Positions 1-4,951 of a stretch of DNA of 5,181 bases are shown in pieces. This DNA is from a bacterium (GTDB taxonomy: Bacteria; Krumholzibacteriota; Krumholzibacteria; LZORAL124-64-63). The notes beneath the pieces are model-generated. The model saw only the letters and a program-made list of their open reading frames with translations, searched no databases and was not told the DNA's origin. The stretch covers positions 1-5,181 of the forward strand of contig QNDV01000219.1 of assembly GCA_003646045.1 (NCBI GenBank), written 5' to 3'. The translations under genes were made by a program, and so were the position numbers. How positions within the stretch are numbered: the stretch's first letter is position 1; each line of letters starts with the position of its first letter.

Positions 1-1
1 C

Positions 2-295
2 AGCGGTGTGGTGCTGGCCATCAGCCAGGGCTGGCGGCTGGTGCGTGGCGTGGCCGGCATGGGCTTCGGTGACGTCATGCTCATGGGTATGGTGGGGGCC
101 TTCCTCGGGCCCTGGGGCGTGCCGACCGTGCTGTGCGGAGGCGCCCTGCTGGGGACCGTATGGGCCCTGGTGGCGGGGCGCGGTCGCGTCGACGGGAACG
201 CCAAGCTGCCCTTCGGCACTTTCCTGGCCTTGGCGGCGGCCATTGTCCTGCTGGCGGGTGAGCGCATGGCGGTGTGGTACCTGGGCAGATTCTAG
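2..295 (+). CDS. pilD: Prepilin peptidase (type IV leader peptidase), C-terminal part, 5' end outside window
   Basis: Inner-membrane aspartic protease of the GxGD class that would cleave the leader of type IV prepilins; in many species the enzyme also N-methylates the new N-terminus. The frame is open from the first bases and ends at a TAG at 293-295, giving 97 residues of what is normally a protein of about 250-290. The sequence GMGFGDVMLM (codons 56-85) holds the GxGD motif, with the catalytic Asp codon at 71-73. The family usually has Lys three residues before the end of that string (GDVKL); here it is Met (77-79). About three hydrophobic segments follow, and the family-typical LPFGTFLALA lies near the end. 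The first catalytic Asp and any N-terminal zinc-cysteine domain would lie upstream of the window. Its position before pilMNOPQ supports a pilus rather than a type II secretion role. Identification is by motif and context; the start is not visible. Confidence 0.88.
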   Translation, partial: SGVVLAISQGWRLVRGVAGMGFGDVMLMGMVGAFLGPWGVPTVLCGGALLGTVWALVAGRGRVDGNAKLPFGTFLALAAAIVLLAGERMAVWYLGRF

Positions 296-374
296 CCTGC
301 AGACGGCAATTGCTGCCCCACGACCTTGCAGGCCGCGCGGTAGGCAGCGCACGGGCAGGTAACAATCGGCCACT

Positions 375-394
375 TTGAGGAATTTCCGGCTCAA
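375..394. promoter_or_regulatory. Dyad TTGAG-N10-CTCAA upstream of the sigma-54 promoter (candidate activator site)
   Basis: A perfect 5-base inverted repeat, TTGAG at 375-379 and CTCAA at 390-394, is centred about 65 bases before the predicted transcript start. Its spacing resembles a two-half-site dimer-binding operator. It is short enough to occur by chance, and its distance is on the near side for an enhancer site, so assignment as an activator site is inference. Confidence 0.25.
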
Positions 395-398
395 GGAG

Positions 399-412
399 GT
401 CCGGTTACGGAC
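399..412. repeat. Inverted repeat GTCCG-GTTA-CGGAC just upstream of the promoter
   Basis: A perfect 5-base inverted repeat with a 4-base spacer ends 11 bases before the -24 element. It might be an operator half of the promoter region or a chance palindrome in GC-rich DNA. No known binding motif was recognised. Confidence 0.25.
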
Positions 413-423
413 GAACAGGGTGG

Positions 424-439
424 TGGCACGCTAGTTGCG
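424..439 (+). promoter_or_regulatory. Sigma-54 (RpoN) -24/-12 promoter for the pilM operon
   Basis: The sequence TGGCACG-CTAG-TTGCG matches the sigma-54 consensus TGGCACG-N4-TTGCW at all eleven core bases, differing only at the final W (G here). The GG (425-426) and GC (437-438) doublets are exactly 10 bases apart, as the family requires. It faces pilM and predicts a transcript start near 450, giving a leader of about 60 bases. Sigma-54 promoters need an NtrC-type activator (PilR is the known one for pilin genes). No activator gene is in the window. Confidence 0.82.
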
Positions 440-449
440 AATCGCCCGC

Positions 450-477
450 GGCGGAGACCGGACGATCCGGGATCGCC
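450..477 (+). other. Possible 5'-leader hairpin at the predicted transcript start of pilM
   Basis: Two nested inverted repeats fit one stem: an outer GGCG (450-453) with CGCC (474-477), and an inner CCGGA (458-462) with TCCGG (466-470) closing a CGA loop. An asymmetric internal loop (454-457 and 471-473) separates them. The stem begins exactly at the start predicted from the sigma-54 promoter, so it could stabilise the mRNA 5' end. It stops 23 bases before the pilM ribosome binding site and would not mask it. The role is inferred. Confidence 0.3.
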
Positions 478-509
478 ACACAATGTACGCATAGCAAGGC
501 AGGAATGAG

Positions 510-1697
510 ATGTTCGGATTCCTGAAGCGCAAACGGAAATCCCTCATCGGCTTGGACATCGGCTCCAACGTCGTCAAGTGCCTGCGGCTTGACCTCAGTG
601 GGGACCGGCCCGTGGTGACGCATTATGCCACGGCCGACCTTCCCCCGGAAGCCATCGTCGACGGTGAAATCATGGATCGTGAACTGGTCATCGAGACCAT
701 ACGCGAGGTGACGGAGCAGGCAGGTGTTCCCGATGAACCCATCGCCACGGCGGTCTCCGGACGTGCCGTGATCGTCAAGAAAATCGTCATGGACAAGATG
801 AGCGAGGAGGACGCGCGGGAGGCCATCTACTGGGAGGCCGAGCAGCACGTCCCCTTTGACATCGACGACATATCCCTGGACTTCGAGATCCTCCAGAAGG
901 ACATCGGCGCCGACCAGATGGAACTGCTGCTGGTGGCCGCCAAGAAGGACATGGTCCTGGGCTGGGCCGAGATTATTCGCGACGCCGGTTTCGAGCCACT
1001 CGTAGTGGACGTGGCTTCCTTCGCGAACCAGAACGCCTGGGAGTTCGCCACCGGACGCACAGCCGCCATGGAGGGCCTCGGGAACGAGGATTCGGATACC
1101 GCCGAGCCGGTGACCGACGACATGGATGAGCTCGAACCGTTCGCCGAGGACGAGGACAGCTCGGAAGAGGAAGCCGCCGCGGACGAGCCTTCCGAATTCG
1201 TCGCCCTGCTGGATGTGGGCGGGGGCGTGACCAACGTGCATATCGTGCACGGTGGGGTGCCCTACTTCACCCGCGACCTGCCCATCGGCGTGGCCCACTT
1301 CGTGGAGGAGTTCCAGAAACAGCTGGGGCTGACCTACGAAACTGCCAGCGAAGTGGCCCGCGGGCATGTCGAGGATGTGGACGCCCAGCTGGTGAACGAC
1401 ATCGTGCGCTCGGTGGGGACGGAGATCTACCAGGGCCTCGAGCCCAGTCTCAGTTACCTCAAGACCAGCGGCGAGGCCGATGGCATCGATCGCATAGTGT
1501 TGAGCGGAGGCGGGGCGCACCTGCCCGGCCTGCGCGAATACCTTGCTGACAGCTACGGCGTACCGAGCGAAGTGGCCGACCCCCTGGCCGGCCTCGATTT
1601 CGCGCCGGACCTGTTCGGCGAGGATGAACCGGAAGATCTCAGTCCCCTGCTCACCGTCGCGGTGGGCCTGGCCCTCAGAGAGGCGGTGGAAGCATGA
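510..1697 (+). CDS. pilM: Type IV pilus assembly protein PilM (actin-like ATP-binding)
   Basis: Cytoplasmic actin/FtsA-fold protein that binds the N-terminal tail of PilN and connects the cytoplasmic side to the pilus alignment complex. The 395 residues begin with the family-typical MFGFLKRKRKSLIGLDIGS; residues 13-23 are the phosphate-1 loop. ALLDVGGGVTNV (232-243) is the phosphate-2 loop and IVLSGGGAHLPGL (329-341) the adenosine-binding motif. The C-terminal LLTVAVGLALR is also typical. The protein is longer than the usual 350 or so residues. The excess is a highly acidic stretch at about 193-229 (19 of 37 residues Asp/Glu, no basic residue) just before the phosphate-2 strand. The ATG at 510 is preceded by AGGA at 501-504, five bases away, and lies about 60 bases after the predicted sigma-54 start. 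First gene of the five-gene operon; its stop overlaps the pilN start (ATGA). Confidence 0.95.
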   Translation: MFGFLKRKRKSLIGLDIGSNVVKCLRLDLSGDRPVVTHYATADLPPEAIVDGEIMDRELVIETIREVTEQAGVPDEPIATAVSGRAVIVKKIVMDKMSEEDAREAIYWEAEQHVPFDIDDISLDFEILQKDIGADQMELLLVAAKKDMVLGWAEIIRDAGFEPLVVDVASFANQNAWEFATGRTAAMEGLGNEDSDTAEPVTDDMDELEPFAEDEDSSEEEAAADEPSEFVALLDVGGGVTNVHIVHGGVPYFTRDLPIGVAHFVEEFQKQLGLTYETASEVARGHVEDVDAQLVNDIVRSVGTEIYQGLEPSLSYLKTSGEADGIDRIVLSGGGAHLPGLREYLADSYGVPSEVADPLAGLDFAPDLFGEDEPEDLSPLLTVAVGLALREAVEA

Positions 1698-2275
1698 TCA
1701 GGATCAACCTGCTCCCCCGGGACGAGATGCCCGCGCAGAGCAAGCTGAGCATGCCTCACATAAGCAGCTTTGCGCCGCTGGTCCTGGTTCTGGTCGCGGC
1801 GGGCATCGTGGCCGCCGGCTCGGTATACCAGTCCCAGCAGATCGCGGCCCTGGAACAGACAATTGAGCAGGAGGAGGCGGAGAGCCGCCGTCTTGCTCCG
1901 GAGATCGCCAAGATAAAGCGCCTGAACCAGCAACGGCAGGATCTGAACGACCGTCTGGACGTTATCACGCGCCTGGACTCAGACCGCTATTTCCGGGTCC
2001 ACCTCATGGACGAACTCAACCGCAGTCTGCCCGGATACACCTGGCTGACGCGGTTCGAGGACGTTGGCGGCGACAGCTATGCCGTCGAGGGCGTGACATT
2101 CTCCAACTTCCTCGTGAGCGACTTCCTGCAAGGTCTGGCCGAAAGCCCCTGGTTCGCCAGTGTGGACCTTTTGGTGGCGGAAAAGGGCAGGATCGACGAT
2201 GTGCAAGTCATCAAGTTCAAGGTCCGGGCGCGCGCCGTGCGCAAGTCCGCGGACCCTGACATCTTCGAGGGATAG
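1694..2275 (+). CDS. pilN: Type IV pilus assembly protein PilN (inner-membrane alignment component)
   Basis: Bitopic inner-membrane protein that pairs with PilO and carries the cytoplasmic docking peptide for PilM. In 193 residues the layout is: MIRINLLP (1-8), the conserved PilM-binding motif; a short cytoplasmic linker; one membrane segment at about 26-44; a charged coiled coil at about 47-97 rich in Glu, Gln and Arg; and a periplasmic alpha/beta domain at about 100-185. That domain contains YTWLTRFED (115-123) and FSNFLVSDFLQGL (136-148), typical of the PilN ferredoxin-like fold. The ATG overlaps the pilM stop by four bases, so translation is probably coupled; only a weak GGTGG precedes it inside pilM. 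Size and domain order match the family (about 180-220 residues). Nothing is missing or broken. Confidence 0.94.
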   Translation: MIRINLLPRDEMPAQSKLSMPHISSFAPLVLVLVAAGIVAAGSVYQSQQIAALEQTIEQEEAESRRLAPEIAKIKRLNQQRQDLNDRLDVITRLDSDRYFRVHLMDELNRSLPGYTWLTRFEDVGGDSYAVEGVTFSNFLVSDFLQGLAESPWFASVDLLVAEKGRIDDVQVIKFKVRARAVRKSADPDIFEG

Positions 2276-2281
2276 GAAGGA
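2274..2281 (+). promoter_or_regulatory. Ribosome binding site of pilO
   Basis: AGGAAGGA overlaps the pilN stop codon (TAG 2273-2275) and ends six bases before the ATG at 2288. It fixes the pilO start and is consistent with coupled translation through the 12-base gap. Confidence 0.7.
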
Positions 2282-2287
2282 ACCGCC

Positions 2288-2947
2288 ATGGACATCGATG
2301 TCAAGGATCCGAAACTTCTGCGCTGGGCGGCGGCCATCGTGCTGGTGCTGGTTGTGCTGCCCATGTACTTCGTGGCAGACCAGTATCCGGTGACGTGGGC
2401 AGCCCGCAGCGAGCAAATCGGCCAACTCGAGGCCCGGCACAACAAGTTGAGCCAGGACCTGGAGAAGGCGCGCCTGCTGGTACGCAATCTGGAGCGGGTC
2501 GAGCAGGAATACGCGATTCTCCACGAGCAGTGGAACGTGGCCCAGACCCTGCTGCCCGAGGAGAACGAGATGCCCAACCTGCTGCGCAAGGTCACGGCGG
2601 CCGGGCAGCAGTCGGGGGTGGAATTCGAGTTGTTCCGGCCCCGGAATCCCATCAACCAGGGTTTCTACATGGAAAACCCGGTCGAGGTGAAGGTCCAGGG
2701 CGGCTACCACCAGACAGCCGTGTTCCTGAGCCGATTGGCGAACCTGAACCGGATCGTCAATGTCTCGGAAATGAGGGTCGAGGGTATCGACGACCAGTCG
2801 GAGACGCCCTACACCATGGAGACCGAGATGATCCTTACCGCCTACACCCTGGGTAACGAAGCCCTCGGCGACGACGGCACGCGCACCCTGGAAGCGGATG
2901 CCGGCGGTAACGAACAGACCCAAACCGCGTCCGCGGCCGGACACTAG
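2288..2947 (+). CDS. pilO: Type IV pilus assembly protein PilO (inner-membrane alignment component)
   Basis: Partner of PilN in the inner-membrane alignment subcomplex that positions PilP and the secretin. The 219 residues show a short cytoplasmic N-terminus, one membrane segment at about 11-29 and a coiled coil at about 40-83. A periplasmic domain follows, with LLPEENEMPNLLRKVTAAG (88-106), the usual PilO signature around the end of the coil. GGYHQTAVFLSRLANLNRI (138-156) and the closing beta strands (VNVSEMRVEG, MILTAYTL) also fit. The last 30 residues or so (about 190-219) are polar and low in complexity, with Gly, Ala, Asp, Thr and Gln, and look like a disordered tail beyond the folded domain. 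It sits 12 bases after pilN and 12 before pilP in one transcription unit. Length and order agree with the family. Confidence 0.94.
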   Translation: MDIDVKDPKLLRWAAAIVLVLVVLPMYFVADQYPVTWAARSEQIGQLEARHNKLSQDLEKARLLVRNLERVEQEYAILHEQWNVAQTLLPEENEMPNLLRKVTAAGQQSGVEFELFRPRNPINQGFYMENPVEVKVQGGYHQTAVFLSRLANLNRIVNVSEMRVEGIDDQSETPYTMETEMILTAYTLGNEALGDDGTRTLEADAGGNEQTQTASAAGH

Positions 2948-2951
2948 GAGG
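2946..2951 (+). promoter_or_regulatory. Ribosome binding site of pilP
   Basis: A consensus AGGAGG overlaps the last bases of the pilO stop codon (2945-2947) and lies eight bases before the ATG at 2960. It supports that start and therefore the signal peptide reading of the PilP N-terminus. Confidence 0.75.
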
Positions 2952-2959
2952 GAACAGGG

Positions 2960-3418
2960 ATGCATCGTCGTATCACGATCACACTCGTACTGATGGCCCT
3001 TCTGGGGTTGGCGCTGACGGCCATGGCGACCGAGCCGGCAACCACGGAGCAGGGCTCGGCCTCGCCGTCGCAGGTCACGCGCGAGCGGATCAACCAGATC
3101 CGCGCCAACGAATTCTTCTACCAGAGTTTCGGCAAGGATGACCCGTTCAAGGTGCTCGTCTCGGGCGACTACGAACAGGGCAACGCCGCCGAACAGGTAG
3201 ACATAAACTCTGCCACTCTCGTGGGCGTCATGTGGGGTCAGGATGACCGCTTCGCCCTGGTCGAGAATGGAGATGGTTTCGGGTACATCCTCCGCGTCGG
3301 CGACCGTGTGCAGCACGGACGCGTCGTCAGCATCCGTAAGAACTCCATTACGGCGCGGATCACTCTCTACGGGATCAGCAATCGCGTGGTCCTTAAATTG
3401 GAAGAAACGGAGGATTAG
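2960..3418 (+). CDS. pilP: Type IV pilus assembly protein PilP (periplasmic linker, no lipobox)
   Basis: Periplasmic protein that connects the PilN/PilO dimer to the N0 domain of the PilQ secretin. The 152 residues start with a Sec-type signal (MHRR, then a hydrophobic run at about 7-20) and a likely signal peptidase I site after AMA (residue 23). A disordered linker (24-50) follows, then the DDPF motif (60-63) and a beta-sandwich domain at about 84-148 containing SATLVGVMWG and YILRVGDRVQHGRVVSI, both characteristic of PilP. Well-studied PilP proteins are lipoproteins with a lipobox Cys. Here there is no Cys near the signal, and none in the whole translation, so the protein would be either soluble or held by an uncleaved signal. 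It is two bases from pilQ, its binding partner. Family assignment rests on the domain motifs and position. Confidence 0.9.
   Translation: MHRRITITLVLMALLGLALTAMATEPATTEQGSASPSQVTRERINQIRANEFFYQSFGKDDPFKVLVSGDYEQGNAAEQVDINSATLVGVMWGQDDRFALVENGDGFGYILRVGDRVQHGRVVSIRKNSITARITLYGISNRVVLKLEETED
3409..3413 (+). promoter_or_regulatory. Ribosome binding site of pilQ
   Basis: GGAGG lies within the last codons of pilP and ends seven bases before the ATG at 3421. Together with the two-base gap between the genes it implies coupled translation of PilP and PilQ and fixes the PilQ start in front of a signal peptide. Confidence 0.75.
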
Positions 3419-3420
3419 AC

Positions 3421-4860
3421 ATGAACGGAAGGATCCGGCTTGCGGTCGGGGCCCTGCTCGTGACCGCCATCCTGGTTTTCGCCGCTTTCGCGGTGGCCCA
3501 GGACGCGGAACCCGCGGCTCCTGATTACCGGCAGATGCCCATCTCCCTGGATGTCCAGGAAGCCGAGATCGGCACCGTTCTGCGCTCCCTTGCGGGCTAC
3601 TCCGGTACCAATATCGTTGCTTCGCCCCGGGTGGTGGGCAAGGTCACGGTCAAACTAGAGGACGTGCCCTGGGAGGAAGCCCTCTCGGTGATTCTCAAGG
3701 CCCACAGCTTCGACTATGTCGAGGAAGCCGGCATCTACCGCGTGGATACGGCTGCCGAGCTGCGCGAGGAAACACTGGCCGAGGAGCGCTCGCGTTCCCA
3801 GGTCGAGGACGTGGCTCCCCTGAAGCTGGACAACGTCATTCTCTATTATGCCAACGCCGATGAAGTGAAGGATGCCCTGGAGCGCATGCTCACCGGTCGC
3901 GGCAACATCGACGTGGACGTGCGCACCAACAGCCTGTTGATAAACGACATCGAGGAGAGGCTGGAGATCATCTCCGAAATGGCCCGCCGTCTCGACACCG
4001 AGACGCCGCAGGTCGAGATCAACGCCCGCCTGGTGGACATGGACGCCCGCGCCAGCCGCGATCTGGGTATCAGCTGGGGGCTGCAGAACTTCTCGTCACC
4101 GGGGAACAACGTGGTGGGCGGCGCACTCATCGACAATACCCTGGCCAATGCCAATACCGATCTGCGTGTAGCCACGGTCCAGAACTGGGGCGAGCTGATG
4201 ATGCAGGTCCAGGCCATGGAGAGCACCAACAAGGCCAACCTGATTTCCAATCCGGTAATCACCACCGCTGACAACCGCGAGGCCAGCATCCTGGTGGGCC
4301 AGAAGATCCCCCTGATCGTCTCGGACGAGGCAGGCAACGCCATCACCCAGATGACCACCATCGGTATCATGATGCAGGTCACGCCCCACATCAACTCCGA
4401 CGGCAACATCACCCTGGACGTGCACAACGAGGTCAGTGACCTGTCGAGCCAGGCCACGGTGCAGGGCGGCGTCATCATCAACACCACCGAGTCCGATACC
4501 AGGGTGCTGGTGGAGAACGGTTCGACGGCCATTATCGCCGGCCTGATCCGTTCCATCGACGGCACGCTCGAAAGCGGCGTGCCGTTGCTGAAGGACATCC
4601 CCTTGCTGGGGGCCCTGTTCAAGCACTCCACGGATACCAAGGTCAGTCGCGAACTGGTGATCTTCGTTACACCGCGCATCGTTACCGCGCCTTACATGAA
4701 ACGTGATCACCTGACCATCGACTCCATGGGATCCTATTATCCGGAACCCAATGCCAAGGGTCCCTGGAATTCGCAGGATCCCATCGTGAACGATATCCCG
4801 GAAGCAACCGTGGATACGTATCCGGCTCCCGAGCCGCAGGACGATGGGCTGGGACTCTAG
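3421..4860 (+). CDS. pilQ: Type IV pilus secretin PilQ, compact form without AMIN domains
   Basis: Outer-membrane secretin forming the multimeric gated channel through which the pilus passes. The 479 residues comprise: a signal peptide (1-26, cleavage after AVA); an N0/STN domain at about 39-110, the site that contacts PilP; an N1 domain at about 133-195 (LKLDNVILYYANADEV, TNSLLINDIEERLE); and the secretin barrel domain at about 197-421. Recognisable barrel elements are LISNPVITTADNREASILVG (274-293), VLVENGSTAIIAGLIR (362-377) and the secretin signature VPLLKDIPLLGALF (387-400), closing with ELVIFVTPRIV. Typical proteobacterial PilQ has about 650-770 residues because of AMIN domains before N0; those are absent. 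A polar tail of about 55 residues rich in Pro, Asp and Tyr follows the barrel. GspD of type II secretion is excluded by the pilMNOP context and the single N1 domain. Last gene of the operon. Confidence 0.95.
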   Translation: MNGRIRLAVGALLVTAILVFAAFAVAQDAEPAAPDYRQMPISLDVQEAEIGTVLRSLAGYSGTNIVASPRVVGKVTVKLEDVPWEEALSVILKAHSFDYVEEAGIYRVDTAAELREETLAEERSRSQVEDVAPLKLDNVILYYANADEVKDALERMLTGRGNIDVDVRTNSLLINDIEERLEIISEMARRLDTETPQVEINARLVDMDARASRDLGISWGLQNFSSPGNNVVGGALIDNTLANANTDLRVATVQNWGELMMQVQAMESTNKANLISNPVITTADNREASILVGQKIPLIVSDEAGNAITQMTTIGIMMQVTPHINSDGNITLDVHNEVSDLSSQATVQGGVIINTTESDTRVLVENGSTAIIAGLIRSIDGTLESGVPLLKDIPLLGALFKHSTDTKVSRELVIFVTPRIVTAPYMKRDHLTIDSMGSYYPEPNAKGPWNSQDPIVNDIPEATVDTYPAPEPQDDGLGL

Positions 4861-4880
4861 ACCTGCTCGCGAAGACAAGG

Positions 4881-4917
4881 CAACGGCGGTCCCCAACGGG
4901 GGCCGCCGTTGTTTCTT
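4881..4917 (+). terminator. Intrinsic (rho-independent) terminator after pilQ
   Basis: Two 14-base arms, CAACGGCGGTCCCC (4881-4894) and GGGGGCCGCCGTTG (4898-4911), pair along their full length with one G-U pair and a 3-base AAC loop. The run TTTCTT (4912-4917) follows. It starts 20 bases after the pilQ stop and should end the pilMNOPQ transcript before the shikimate kinase gene. Confidence 0.88.
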
Positions 4918-4951
4918 GCCTGCCGTGGTGATCCGGTACTAGGATGGCCCC

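Noticed and set aside
295..333. Inverted repeat GCCTGCA/TGCAGGC after the pilD stop as a terminator
   Set aside because: The stem is only 7 bases around a 25-base loop and no T-run follows, so termination is not supported; it is kept only as one of the dyads in the gap.
6..362. Open frame of 118 codons on the + strand over the pilD end
   Set aside because: It is out of frame with pilD, extremely rich in Trp, Cys and Arg, and overlaps the frame that has the GxGD motif and membrane segments.
405..1520. Long open frame of 371 codons on the - strand opposite pilM
   Set aside because: It lies antisense to a convincingly identified pilM, its translation is His/Gly/Leu/Val-rich in the manner of GC-rich antisense frames, and it shows no family motif and crosses the pilM promoter.
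1979..3316. Long open frame of 445 codons on the - strand opposite pilN, pilO and pilP
   Set aside because: It spans three real genes and their gaps, has His- and Asp-rich composition typical of a mirror of GC-rich codons, and has no recognisable domain.
3421..4860. Reading the secretin as a type II secretion GspD
   Set aside because: There is one N1 domain rather than the repeated N1-N3 set, and the gene directly follows pilMNOP, so PilQ is the better call.
3846..4896. Two long overlapping - strand open frames opposite pilQ
   Set aside because: Both are shadows of the pilQ secretin coding sequence; neither has motifs or a credible ribosome binding site.
4916..4942. Possible sigma-70 promoter TTGCCT-N15-TACTAG before aroK
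   Set aside because: The spacing is short, the -35 overlaps the terminator tail, and the -10 overlaps the aroK ribosome binding site, which would remove that site from the transcript.
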